Shown in pieces: positions 43,339-52,006 of a DNA stretch of 64,000 nucleotides. Each line of letters begins with the position of its first letter. The stretch's first letter is position 1. Below the pieces are notes generated by a model. The model searched no databases. It was not told the origin of the DNA and saw nothing but the letters and a program-made list of their open reading frames with translations. The position numbers and the translations under genes were made by a program. This DNA comes from Microbacterium sp. SORGH_AS_0969. GTDB taxonomy: Bacteria > Actinomycetota > Actinomycetes > Actinomycetales > Microbacteriaceae. The stretch lies in the NCBI RefSeq assembly GCF_030818255.1, contig NZ_JAUTAG010000001.1:1798001-1862000 (forward strand), written 5' to 3'.

Positions 43339-44271
43339 CTAGGGGGAGGCGAGCGCGGCGAGCTCGGAGCGGGAGACGGCCCCGGCCTTGCGCAGCAGAT
43401 TCGACACGTGGAACTTCACGGTGTTCTCCGTGATGCCGAGCCGCTCGGCGATCGCGCGGTTGCGGGCCCCCGAGGCGACGAGGCGCAGGACATCGCGCTC
43501 GCGTGGGCTCAGGGGCACGCGATCGTCGAGGAGCTCCGGTGCGGCCGGGGGATCCAGGGGGAGACGCACCGAGAGATCGGAGCCCCACCCCGCCGTCGAC
43601 GACACGGCGAACGATCCGCCGAGAGCCGCCACGCGCTCGACGATCGGGCGCAGCGAGTCGTCGTGCGCGGTCAGTTCGCCGCGCCCGTCATCGCGGATGC
43701 CGATCAGTAGGTTCAGGCCGTCGCAGTCCCACTGGATGCGCACGCGCGAGGTCTCTCCCTGGTCGACGAACGCGAGCACCGCACTGCGCACGATGGCCCT
43801 CGCCGTGTGGGCGACCTCGCCCGGAAGCGCTCTCCCTGACGCCGGCGGCTCGACGAACTGCAGGTCGAGGTCGCCGTGGCGCACCAGGGGGCGCAGATCG
43901 CTCCGCAAGCGCGCGAAGGCACCCGTCACCGGCTCGATCATGCTGTCGCGCCGTTCGTCCGTTGAGGTGCGGAGGCCGACGAGCGCTCCCGCCGCCACGT
44001 CGGTCGCGAGCGCACGGGCAGCGCGGTCGTCGAGTTTGCGCGAGCGAAGGATCGCGAGGATCGACTCGAGCGTGACCGCGTGACGGTCCGCTTGTCCCGC
44101 CACGGTGCGTGCGTGGTCCAGGATCAGCTGCCGGGTGGCAGGGGAGGGGAGGGCGGCGGTCGGTTGAGCCGCGTCCTCGTCGCCCCCGCGGCTTCCGGGT
44201 TCGGTTTCGGATGCCGCGAGATCGGGCGCGCGGTCGAGGAGCGCGTCGTCGTGAGTGGGCGTTCTCGACAC
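43339..44271 (-). CDS. LuxR-type regulator with histidine-kinase-like ATPase domain
   Basis: Protein of 310 residues. Residues 40-130 are helical. About 130-240 reads as a degenerate HATPase (DGLNLLIGIRDDGRGELTAH, then GGSFAVSSTAGWGSDLSVRLPL) like the ATP domain of NarL-type sensor kinases. The C-terminus is a LuxR helix-turn-helix (LSPRERDVLRLVASGARNRA; ITENTVKFHVSNLLRKAG). There is no kinase histidine box, receiver or membrane segment, so sensor ATPase and DNA-binding parts are fused in one soluble chain. TATAGT is 7 bases before GTG 44271. Divergent from the RuMP genes, a possible target. Confidence 0.8.
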   Translation of the reverse strand: MSRTPTHDDALLDRAPDLAASETEPGSRGGDEDAAQPTAALPSPATRQLILDHARTVAGQADRHAVTLESILAILRSRKLDDRAARALATDVAAGALVGLRTSTDERRDSMIEPVTGAFARLRSDLRPLVRHGDLDLQFVEPPASGRALPGEVAHTARAIVRSAVLAFVDQGETSRVRIQWDCDGLNLLIGIRDDGRGELTAHDDSLRPIVERVAALGGSFAVSSTAGWGSDLSVRLPLDPPAAPELLDDRVPLSPRERDVLRLVASGARNRAIAERLGITENTVKFHVSNLLRKAGAVSRSELAALASP

Positions 44272-44370
44272 GAACGGAACTATACGCGTCCCGCAGACCT
44301 CCCCTTTCGGGTAGGTGGGCTGTGCGACCGGGGAGCGGCACGGTCGCGACGGTCAGGCGAGCATGGTCGA

Positions 44371-44961
44371 ATGACCACCCCCGATGTCGACGCTCCCACA
44401 GCCCTCGCCCTCATCGCGAGCGAGATCGCCACCGGGGTGGACCGTCTGATCGGCGACGCCTCTGCGGCGGATGCCGCTTCCCTCGACGATCTGGCGGATC
44501 TCGTGGCGGGGGCCGAACGTGTCTTCGTGATGGGTGCGGGCCGCTCCGGGCTCGCGCTGCGCATGACGGCGATGAGGCTCATGCACCTCGGACTCCCCGT
44601 GTTCGTGGTGGGCGAGGTCACCACTCCGGCGATCGGCGAGGGCGATCTGCTCCTGGTCGCGAGCGGATCCGGTACCACCAGCGGCATCGTGCGCGCAGCC
44701 GAGATCGCTGTCGCGGCCGGCGCGCGCGTGGCCGTCATCACCACGGCATCCGAATCTCCTCTTTCGGCTCTGTCCACGGTGGCCGTGGTGATCCCCGCCG
44801 CGGCGAAGCGAGACCGCTCCGAGAGCGCGAGCGCGCAGTATGCCGGCAGCCTCTTCGAGCAGATCGTCGTGCTGGTCGGCGATGCCCTCTTCCACACGCT
44901 GTGGAAGCGCTCGGGCGCGAGCGCCGACGACCTCTGGCCGCGCCACGCCAACCTCGAATGA
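44371..44961 (+). CDS. hxlB: 6-phospho-3-hexuloisomerase (PHI)
   Basis: Protein of 196 residues with a SIS domain: MGAGRSGLALRMTAMRLMHLG, VVGEVTTPAIGEGDLLLVASGSG, and the C-terminal QYAGSLFEQ glutamate that serves as base. PHI turns D-arabino-3-hexulose-6-phosphate into fructose-6-phosphate. The synthase gene follows after 69 bases, so together they encode the formaldehyde-fixing part of the ribulose monophosphate pathway. The start has a weak ribosome site; GAGCAT 6 bases before could be a -10 for a leaderless start. Confidence 0.88.
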   Translation: MTTPDVDAPTALALIASEIATGVDRLIGDASAADAASLDDLADLVAGAERVFVMGAGRSGLALRMTAMRLMHLGLPVFVVGEVTTPAIGEGDLLLVASGSGTTSGIVRAAEIAVAAGARVAVITTASESPLSALSTVAVVIPAAAKRDRSESASAQYAGSLFEQIVVLVGDALFHTLWKRSGASADDLWPRHANLE

Positions 44962-45030
44962 CCTCGCTCCCTTCGAGCTCTCGACTCAGCGGCGGCACCC
45001 GGCCGCCCTGCTCACCCCGATAAGGACACG

Positions 45031-45654
45031 ATGAAACTGCAGTTCGCCATGGACACGCTCACCACCGAGGCCGCCCTCGAGCTCGCCGCCGCCGCGGCGC
45101 CGCACGTCGACATCCTCGAGCTCGGCACGCCGCTCATCAAGAGCGCCGGACTGTCGGCGATCACCGCCGTGAAGCAGGCCCACCCCGACAAGATCGTCTT
45201 CGCCGATCTGAAGACGATGGATGCCGGAGAGCTCGAGGCGGACATCGCCTTCACCGCCGGTGCCGACCTGATCACGGTGCTCGGCTCGGCGGGTGACAGC
45301 ACCATCGCCGGTGCCGTCAAGGCGGCCAAGGCGCACGGCAAGGGAGTGGTCGTCGACCTGATCGGCGTCGCCGACAAGCCGCAGCGGGCGCGCGAGGTCG
45401 TCGCCCTCGGTGCCGAGTTCGTCGAGATGCACGCCGGGCTCGACGAGCAGGCCGAGGAGGGCTTCACCTTCTCGACCCTCCTCGACGACGGCAAGGCCTC
45501 GGGCGTGCCCTTCTCGGTCGCCGGCGGCATCAACGCCGACACGATCCCGTCGGTGCGTGACTCGGGTGCCGTGGTCGCCGTGGCCGGCGGCGCGATCTAC
45601 GGCGCGCCCGACGTGGGCGCTGCGGCTGCCGCTCTGCGCGCCGCGATCGCCTGA
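45031..45654 (+). CDS. hxlA: 3-hexulose-6-phosphate synthase (HPS)
   Basis: Protein of 207 residues, OMP-decarboxylase-like TIM barrel. KLQFAMDTLT is the usual start, FADLKTMDAG the catalytic DxKxxD loop, and HAGLDEQ and VAGGIN bind phosphate and substrate. It joins formaldehyde to ribulose-5-phosphate. It follows hxlB and ends before a strong terminator. The pair can serve in formaldehyde detoxification or, run backwards, in pentose supply. The neighbouring split transketolase handles related sugar phosphates. Confidence 0.92.
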   Translation: MKLQFAMDTLTTEAALELAAAAAPHVDILELGTPLIKSAGLSAITAVKQAHPDKIVFADLKTMDAGELEADIAFTAGADLITVLGSAGDSTIAGAVKAAKAHGKGVVVDLIGVADKPQRAREVVALGAEFVEMHAGLDEQAEEGFTFSTLLDDGKASGVPFSVAGGINADTIPSVRDSGAVVAVAGGAIYGAPDVGAAAAALRAAIA

Positions 45655-45671
45655 TCGACCGCCAACAGCTG

Positions 45672-45699
45672 AGCGCCCCTCCTTTCGAGGAGGGGCGCT
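45672..45699 (+). terminator. Rho-independent terminator of hxlBA
   Basis: Perfect 11-bp stem AGCGCCCCTCC / GGAGGGGCGCT with a 6-base loop, then TTTGTGTTTT. One of the few classic terminators with a T run in this window. Confidence 0.9.
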
Positions 45700-45723
45700 T
45701 TGTGTTTTGAGGAGCGAAACCCC

Positions 45724-46245
45724 TCAGGTGCCGGCTTCGACATGCCGGTCGACCGACTGCAGCGCCGGTGCCTGGCGGAGCATCCGGCGCAGCAGAGAGT
45801 TCAGCAGCTCGACCTCGTCGGGTCGGAACTCTGCCAGCACGATCTCCTGTCCCCGCAGGGAGACCGGCAGCATCTCGTCGTGCAGCGCGGCTCCGGCGGC
45901 CGTGAGGTACATCGGACGTGAGCCGCGCGGGCCGTCACTCAGCACGATCAGGCTGCGGGCGACGAGCGTGCTGACACTGCGAGATATCAGGGCGGGATTG
46001 AGCACGAGGAACTCGGACACGTCTTTGGCGGTCGCGCCCGGCTTTGTCGCCAGGGCCGACAGTACGCGCCACTCGTTGGTGCCGAGCGAAAAGCGGCTGC
46101 GCAGCTCGGCCGACTCCCGGCTCACGAGCGCGTTGGACAGGATCGACACGAGTCGAGGCGTGAAGTTCTCGGGGTCGACGATGCGATCGAGCGGTGCCGT
46201 CACGACGTCGAGGGTGTCGAACTGCGGGGGTACGGGCTTCGTCAT
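45724..46245 (-). CDS. MarR-family regulator
   Basis: Protein of 173 residues with a winged helix (ATAKDVSEFLVLNPALISRSVSTL) and wing SDGPRGSRPMYL. The start has a GGAGG site. It is divergent from the nine-gene transketolase/ABC operon across a 225-base gap with a TTTACATGTAAA palindrome, so it is its likely repressor. It converges with the terminator of the hxl genes. Confidence 0.82.
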   Translation of the reverse strand: MTKPVPPQFDTLDVVTAPLDRIVDPENFTPRLVSILSNALVSRESAELRSRFSLGTNEWRVLSALATKPGATAKDVSEFLVLNPALISRSVSTLVARSLIVLSDGPRGSRPMYLTAAGAALHDEMLPVSLRGQEIVLAEFRPDEVELLNSLLRRMLRQAPALQSVDRHVEAGT

Positions 46246-46343
46246 TGAGCGGTCACCCTCCTTCCATTGTCGGTAGGGCCGGGGTATCGAAAGACCCTAC
46301 GCCCCCCTCTCAGCACGTTACCAAGGTTTTATATCTCTAGTGC

Positions 46344-46355
46344 TTTACATGTAAA
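46344..46355. promoter_or_regulatory. Palindromic operator between MarR and the transketolase operon
   Basis: TTTACATGTAAA is a perfect 12-bp palindrome, flanked by ATCTC (46333 on) and GAGAT (46357 on). It is an AT-rich island in the 225-base divergent gap (46246-46470). TATATC just upstream could be a -10. A MarR-type site is likely. Confidence 0.6.
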
Positions 46356-46470
46356 CGAGATTGTGGTTCTCTAATGCCGCGGATGAGCAGAGCAGCTCGA
46401 TCCCGACCCGAAGAACACGCGCCGCTCAGGAAGAGCGCCGTAAGCCATGCGATCAATGAGGAGGCAGGCG

Positions 46471-47358
46471 ATGACAGTCGACGAACGCCGAGACACCCGA
46501 CGCCCGAGTGTCAGCGAACTGGAAGACACCGCTTTCGAGCTGCGGACCAAGCTCCTGCAGCTGTGCGGAACGTACGAGGGTGCCGTGCACATCGGAGGCG
46601 ATCTCTCCGCCGCCGACATCTTCACCGCCCTCTTCAGCTACGGCCTGGACGTCGACCCGTCCGACATCTCGAGCCCGACCCGAGACCGATTCGTGCTGAG
46701 CAAGGGGCACGCGGCGGTCTGCATGTACATCGCGATGGCGATCCGCGGGTTCTTCGACTACGACGACATCGTCCGCACCTACGGTCAGCTCGACAGCGCG
46801 TTCGGCATGCACCCCTGCAAGGTGCAGCTGCCCGGGGTGGAGTGCTCGACGGGGTCGCTCGGGCACGGACTGCCCATCGCGGTCGGCATGGCGCTGAGCG
46901 CGCGCGGTCGCGGCGAGGCCCACCGCGTCTTCTGCCTGCTCGGTGACGGAGAGACTGGCGAAGGGTCGGTCTGGGAGGCCGTCATGTCGGGGCGCAGCCA
47001 GAAGCTCGGCAACCTCGTCGCCCTCGTCGACCGCAACCGGCAGCTCATGACGAGCTTCGCCGAGGAGCGCGTGCTCTTCGAGCCCTACCCCGACAAATGG
47101 CGCGCGTTCGGGTGGAACGTCGTCGAGATCGACGGGCACGACATGAGCGAGCTCGTCGCCGCCATCGACGCGCTCCCGGATGCCGACAGCGAGGTGCCCA
47201 CGGTCATCATCTGCGAGACCGTCAAGGGCAAGGGCGTCGACTTCATGGAGCGCAACCTCGCCTGGCACGCCGGCTCCCTCGGCGCGGCCGACCTGGAGCG
47301 GGCCCTCGCCTCCCTCGCCGCCAACCGTTCGTCCTCCAACGGATCGGAGCTCAACTGA
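46471..47358 (+). CDS. Transketolase-like, N-terminal (TPP-binding) subunit
   Basis: Protein of 295 residues. SKGHAAVCMY and the GLLGDGETGEGS-like TPP/Mg motif (here LLGDGETGEGSVWEA, then LVALVDRN) mark the N-terminal half of a split transketolase. GGAGG lies 6 bases before ATG 46471. Its stop overlaps the ATG of the C-terminal subunit. Stand-alone split transketolases often serve special sugars rather than the pentose phosphate pathway. It heads a nine-gene operon without a kinase, which makes its donor sugar an open question. Confidence 0.88.
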   Translation: MTVDERRDTRRPSVSELEDTAFELRTKLLQLCGTYEGAVHIGGDLSAADIFTALFSYGLDVDPSDISSPTRDRFVLSKGHAAVCMYIAMAIRGFFDYDDIVRTYGQLDSAFGMHPCKVQLPGVECSTGSLGHGLPIAVGMALSARGRGEAHRVFCLLGDGETGEGSVWEAVMSGRSQKLGNLVALVDRNRQLMTSFAEERVLFEPYPDKWRAFGWNVVEIDGHDMSELVAAIDALPDADSEVPTVIICETVKGKGVDFMERNLAWHAGSLGAADLERALASLAANRSSSNGSELN

Positions 47359-48317
47359 TGCCTGTCACCTTCACCTTCGGCGAGATGTTCTCGGCCCGCT
47401 CGGTCATCGGCACGACCCTGGCCGAGCTCGGCGACGACCACCCGAACCTCTGGGTGCTCACCCCCGACATCGGTGCCACCCTCCTGGAGTTCCGCGAGAA
47501 GTTCCCCAACCGCTTCATCGACGTGGGGCTCGCCGAGCAGGCGTGCGTCGGAATCGCTGCCGGACTCGCGTACGACGGCAACATCCCCGTCGTCTCGGGC
47601 ATGCTCCCCTTCCTCAGCATGCGCGCGCTCGAACAGGTGCGCAGCGACATCTGCTACCCCAACCTGCCGGTGAAGATCATCGGCACGCACGGCGGTCTCG
47701 TCGGCAACGGCGGCTCGACCCACTACGCGGTCGAAGACCTGGCGCTGATGTGCGCGCTGACGAACATGACCGTCACTTCCGTCGGCGACCCGCTCATGGT
47801 GGGCGAGATCCTGCGCCAGTCGATGTCGATGCCGGGGCCACTGTACGTCCGTCTCGCGGTCGGCAAGAAGGACCGAGTGCTCTACGCCGAGGGCGAGCAC
47901 GACATCCGCATCGGCAAAGGCATCGTCGCCCGCGACGGGAGCGACGTCACCGTCTTCACCCACGGCACGACGGTTGCTCAGGCGCTGGATGCCGCCGAGC
48001 AGCTCGCCGACGAGGGCATCTCGGTTCGTGTCGTCGACATGTTCACCCTCAAGCCGCTCGACGACGCGCTCGTGCTGCGCTGCGCCGACGAGACGGGTGG
48101 TCGATTCGTCGTGTTGGAGGACCACCTGGCCTACGGCGGACTGGCTTCGCGGATCTCTGACGTCATCGCGGATCGCGGTGTGCACCTGCGCTCCTTCGAG
48201 CGTCTCGGCATCCCCCAGGTCTACGCCGGCTTCGGCGACGACGAGGAGCTCCGCGACAAGCACGGCTACGGACTCGTCCACACCGTCGACGCCCTCCGCC
48301 GCGCGGCTCGCGCCTGA
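47358..48317 (+). CDS. Transketolase-like, C-terminal (pyrimidine-binding) subunit
   Basis: Protein of 319 residues: VLTPDIGATLLE, the TPP glutamate in DVGLAEQACVGIAAGLA, and a C-terminal swivel domain (VRVVDMFTLKPLDD). TGATG overlap with the N-terminal subunit, so the two are made together and form a heterotetramer. With the first subunit it moves a two-carbon ketol unit between sugars or sugar phosphates, or onto formaldehyde as in dihydroxyacetone synthase. Confidence 0.88.
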   Translation: MPVTFTFGEMFSARSVIGTTLAELGDDHPNLWVLTPDIGATLLEFREKFPNRFIDVGLAEQACVGIAAGLAYDGNIPVVSGMLPFLSMRALEQVRSDICYPNLPVKIIGTHGGLVGNGGSTHYAVEDLALMCALTNMTVTSVGDPLMVGEILRQSMSMPGPLYVRLAVGKKDRVLYAEGEHDIRIGKGIVARDGSDVTVFTHGTTVAQALDAAEQLADEGISVRVVDMFTLKPLDDALVLRCADETGGRFVVLEDHLAYGGLASRISDVIADRGVHLRSFERLGIPQVYAGFGDDEELRDKHGYGLVHTVDALRRAARA

Positions 48318-48341
48318 CCCGCTGCTCATGGGAGACGAGAG

Positions 48342-49409
48342 ATGAAGACCATAGCCGTCACGAAGGTCGGGCATCTTCAAGATGCCGATCTCGATGCTCG
48401 CGGTCGGATCGAGGTCGTGGACTTCCCCGAACCCGAACTCGGCCCGGAAGACGTGCGCGTGCGCGTCGCCTACTCCGCGATCTGCGGATCCGACCCGCAC
48501 ATCGCCGCGGGATTCTTCGGCGACGACGTGCCCATCGGACTCGGACACGAGCTGTCGGGCGTCGTCGAGGCCCTCGGCGAACGGGCGCACCGCAACGGGC
48601 TCGCCATCGGAGATCGTGTCGCCGGCAACTTCCTGCGGTTCTGCGGGACCTGCCCCCCGTGCAGGGAAGGGCGGCAGCAGTTCTGCCGGTTCATCCAGGA
48701 GTACAACCGTCCCGGCATGGCCGAGACCGTGACCTGGCACGAGTCGCAGGTCTACAAACTGCCCGACAGCGTCTCCTTGCTCGAGGGCTGCCTGCTCGAA
48801 CCCACCTCCGTGGCGGTGCGCATCGCCGACAAGACCAACATGCGCGTCGGCGACCGCGTCGTCGTCTGCGGCGGCGGACCCATCGGCCAGCTGTGCCTGC
48901 AGGTGATGAAGCGCTTCGGTGCCACCTCCCTCACCATGATCGAGCCGCTCGCCGATCGCCGCACCATGGCGCGGCGATCAGGTGCCGACTACGTGATCGA
49001 CCCGATTCACGAGAACCAGCACGCGGTGGCGATGGATCTCACCGAGGAGCGTGGCTACGACGTGGTCATCGACGCATCCGGTTCCACCCGTGCCACGCAA
49101 AGCCTGCTCGACCTCGCCGCGCAGGGCGGCACGGTGATCTACGGGGCGCAGTACCCCCACGACTACGACATGCCGCTGAACCTCACGCGATACCTCTACC
49201 TGCGCGAGCTCACGCTGACCGGTCTCTTCGTCTCGCCCTACGCCTTTCCGCGGGCGTTGCAGGTGCTGCCCTCCCTCGATCTGGGCGAGCTCACGCGTGC
49301 CGTGTTCGACATCGACGATGCCGCGCGCGCGTTCGACGAGCACCTGAGCGGACGTCACCCGAAGGTCGTCATCCGCTGCAACCCCGACCTGGAAGGACAG
49401 CTGTCATGA
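48342..49409 (+). CDS. Zinc-dependent alcohol/polyol dehydrogenase (MDR family)
   Basis: Protein of 355 residues. The catalytic zinc ligands are Cys in ICGSDPH, GHELSG and a later Glu; the structural zinc cysteines lie in FCGTCPPCREGRQQFC; the NAD motif is CGGGPIGQLC. This layout is that of sorbitol or threonine dehydrogenases. It probably turns a polyol or sugar alcohol into a ketose. A GGGAGACGAGAG site precedes ATG 48342. Its stop overlaps the ABC ATPase. Confidence 0.87.
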   Translation: MKTIAVTKVGHLQDADLDARGRIEVVDFPEPELGPEDVRVRVAYSAICGSDPHIAAGFFGDDVPIGLGHELSGVVEALGERAHRNGLAIGDRVAGNFLRFCGTCPPCREGRQQFCRFIQEYNRPGMAETVTWHESQVYKLPDSVSLLEGCLLEPTSVAVRIADKTNMRVGDRVVVCGGGPIGQLCLQVMKRFGATSLTMIEPLADRRTMARRSGADYVIDPIHENQHAVAMDLTEERGYDVVIDASGSTRATQSLLDLAAQGGTVIYGAQYPHDYDMPLNLTRYLYLRELTLTGLFVSPYAFPRALQVLPSLDLGELTRAVFDIDDAARAFDEHLSGRHPKVVIRCNPDLEGQLS

Positions 49410-50917
49410 CCGGTGTCGCCCAGACGGCGACGGCATACGCTCTCGAGGGCGTCGACGTCGTGAAGTCGTTCGACGGCGTGCACGCGTTGCAAAGGGTGAA
49501 CCTTCAGGTGCGCGCGGGAGAGATCCACGCGCTGCTCGGCGAAAACGGAGCAGGAAAGTCCACACTCATCAAGGTGCTCACGGGGCTGTACACCGCGGAC
49601 GGCGGCCGGATCGAGCGGGGCGGACAGCCCGTGGAGTTCGCGGGAGTGCGGGCCGCCCACCGGGCCGGGATCGTCGCTCTCTACCAGGAGCTGTCGATCA
49701 TCCCCACGATCAGCGTCGCCGAGAACATCCTCCTGGGCGACGAGACGCCGCGCAGGGGCCTGTTCGTCGACCGCCGTGCGCTGCTGCGCCGCGCGGGCGA
49801 GCAGCTCGCCCGTCTCAACCAGCGCATCCCGCTCGGGAAGCTCGCCGGGCACCTCTCGCCCGTGCAACAGACGATGGTCGCGGTCGCGCGAGCCCTGGCC
49901 ACCGACGCGCGGGTGCTCATCCTCGACGAGCCCACGGCATCCCTCACCGACATCGAGATCCGCGACCTGTTCACGGTGCTCCGGGCGCTGCGCGAAGACG
50001 GCGTCGCGATCGTCTACGTGTCGCACCGGCTCGAGGAGGTCTTCGAGCTCTGCGACCGGCTGACCATCATGCGCAACGGCCGCACGATCACCACGCGCGA
50101 TGTCGCCGACATCACCGTCGACGAGGTCATCTCGACCATGGTGGGGCGCAAGGCGGATGAGCTGTTCCCCGACCGGGGCACCGCCACCTCCACCGTGACC
50201 CTCGCGGTCTCGGGCCTGACCGGCCGACGGGTGTCCGACATCAGCTTCGAGGCCCACGCGGGGGAGGTGCTCGGCATCGGCGGGCTGGCCGGTGCGGGGC
50301 GGAGCGAGGTGATGCGCATCCTCTCCGGTGCGCAGAAGCGCGCCGCCGGCGAGATCCGTCTCGACGGGGTCGAGCTCACACGGCCGGGGGTGGGTCCGGC
50401 GCTCGCAGCCGGCATCGCCCTCGTGCCCGAGGAACGCCGCACACAGGGCGTCATGGTGGGAGCTCCCATCCAAGACAACATCGCCCTGGCCAACCTCGGG
50501 ACCGTCTCGAAGGCCGGATGGGTCTCACGCGCCCAGATCACCGAGCTCGCGCAGCGTTCGCTCCGCGACCTGCAGATCAAAGCGCGCGGGCCCCGACAGC
50601 CCGTCGGCCAGCTCTCGGGGGGAAACCAGCAGAAGGTCGTGCTGGCCAAGATGCTGGCGCGCGCTCCCCGCGTCCTGTTGATGGACGAGCCCACCCGTGG
50701 CATCGACGTCGGTACCAAAGCGGAGATCTACCGCCTGATCCGCCAGCTCGCTTCGACCGGAACGACCGTCATCTTGGTCTCCTCCGAACTGCCCGAACTG
50801 ATCGGCGTCAGCGATCGCATCCTCATCATGCACGAGGGACGACTGACCGCCGACGTCCCGGCCGCCACGGCCGACGACGAATCCCTCTTGTCCTACTGCT
50901 ACGGAAGGGTGGCATGA
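49406..50917 (+). CDS. Sugar ABC transporter ATPase, double cassette
   Basis: Protein of 503 residues with Walker A GENGAGKST, signature LSPVQQ (degenerate) and Walker B LILDEPTAS in the first half; GLAGAGRSE, LSGGNQQK and LLMDEPTRG in the second. RbsA/XylG type. It follows the dehydrogenase with ATGA overlap and precedes the permease by one base. It energises import of the pathway substrate. Confidence 0.9.
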   Translation: MTGVAQTATAYALEGVDVVKSFDGVHALQRVNLQVRAGEIHALLGENGAGKSTLIKVLTGLYTADGGRIERGGQPVEFAGVRAAHRAGIVALYQELSIIPTISVAENILLGDETPRRGLFVDRRALLRRAGEQLARLNQRIPLGKLAGHLSPVQQTMVAVARALATDARVLILDEPTASLTDIEIRDLFTVLRALREDGVAIVYVSHRLEEVFELCDRLTIMRNGRTITTRDVADITVDEVISTMVGRKADELFPDRGTATSTVTLAVSGLTGRRVSDISFEAHAGEVLGIGGLAGAGRSEVMRILSGAQKRAAGEIRLDGVELTRPGVGPALAAGIALVPEERRTQGVMVGAPIQDNIALANLGTVSKAGWVSRAQITELAQRSLRDLQIKARGPRQPVGQLSGGNQQKVVLAKMLARAPRVLLMDEPTRGIDVGTKAEIYRLIRQLASTGTTVILVSSELPELIGVSDRILIMHEGRLTADVPAATADDESLLSYCYGRVA

Positions 50918-50918
50918 C

Positions 50919-51902
50919 ATGCCCGAAACCCAGACGCTGTCCACGGCGATGACGCCGCAGGAGCGCACCCCGATCGCCCAGCTCCTCTGGCAGGGCGGCA
51001 CCGTGCTGGCCCTGATCGTGCTCATCGTGTTCTTCACGATCGTGCGCCCCGACGTGTTCCCCAGCTTCACGAACGTGCGCAACATCTTCGAGCAGGTCGC
51101 GATCCTCACCATCATCGCCGCGGCTCAGACGCTCGTGATGGTCGTGGGCGACTTCGACCTGTCGGTCGGCACCAACGCCACGCTGTCGGGCGCGATCGCC
51201 ACGGCTCTGATGATCGGAGGGACGCCGGTTCCCCTCGCCATCCTCGTGGCGCTCGCCGCGGGTGCCCTGGTCGGTGCTGTCAACGGCGTGCTCGTCGCGT
51301 ACGTGAAGCTGTCGGCCTTCGTCGCGACGCTGGCGACCATGACCACCGTGGGAGGCCTGGCGTACATCGTCACCAACGGCACGACCCTTTACGGCATGCC
51401 CGAGGAGTTCTTCTGGATCGGGCAGGGACGAGTGCTCGGGATGCCGATGCCGGTGGTGTTCGCGCTGCTGATCGCGGCGCTGGTGTGGGTGGTGCTGCGC
51501 TTCACGACCTTCGGGCGTCGGCTCTACGCGGTCGGCGGCAACGCCGAGGTGGCGCGACTGTCGGGTGTCAACGTGCGTCGCGCCCGCCTGCTCGCTTTCA
51601 CCTTCGCGGGGCTGGGCTCCGCGGTCGGCGGAATCGTGCTGGTCAGCCGCCTCGGAAGTGCGAGCTCCGCCAGCGCGAACAACTACATGCTGCTGGCCAT
51701 CGCCGCCGTGTTCCTCGGCATGACGATCCTGAAGTCCGGCCAGGCGAACCTCGGCGGGACCCTCGTGGGCGTCGGCATCATCGGCGTGCTGAGCAACGGC
51801 CTGAACATCCTCGGCGTCAACACCTACGTGCAGCAGGTGCTGACCGGCCTCATCATCATCGCCGCCGTCACCCTGTCGGCGCTCAAAGCCCGCGACGCGT
51901 AG
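50919..51902 (+). CDS. Sugar ABC transporter permease
   Basis: Protein of 327 residues, about 9-10 helices, with MVVGDFDLSVGTNATLSGAI (the DLSVG family segment) and AVGGNAEVARLSGVNVRRAR facing the ATPase. It pairs with the ATPase upstream and the binding lipoprotein downstream. A 27-base hairpin follows its stop. Confidence 0.9.
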   Translation: MPETQTLSTAMTPQERTPIAQLLWQGGTVLALIVLIVFFTIVRPDVFPSFTNVRNIFEQVAILTIIAAAQTLVMVVGDFDLSVGTNATLSGAIATALMIGGTPVPLAILVALAAGALVGAVNGVLVAYVKLSAFVATLATMTTVGGLAYIVTNGTTLYGMPEEFFWIGQGRVLGMPMPVVFALLIAALVWVVLRFTTFGRRLYAVGGNAEVARLSGVNVRRARLLAFTFAGLGSAVGGIVLVSRLGSASSASANNYMLLAIAAVFLGMTILKSGQANLGGTLVGVGIIGVLSNGLNILGVNTYVQQVLTGLIIIAAVTLSALKARDA

Positions 51903-51913
51903 ACGTCGCGAAG

Positions 51914-51940
51914 AGTGACGGACGCCTGGTCCGTCGCTCA
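51914..51940 (+). terminator. Intercistronic hairpin before the binding-protein gene
   Basis: GAGTGACGGAC / GTCCGTCGCTC, 11-bp stem with one wobble and a 5-base loop, followed by purines, not T. It more likely protects mRNA or pauses RNA polymerase than ends transcription. It precedes the gene that must be made in excess. Confidence 0.55.
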
Positions 51941-52006
51941 GAAGAAAGACGAACACCCCGATCACCACACGCGTGATCACGAACACCAATGAATGGGAGC
52001 ACCGAG

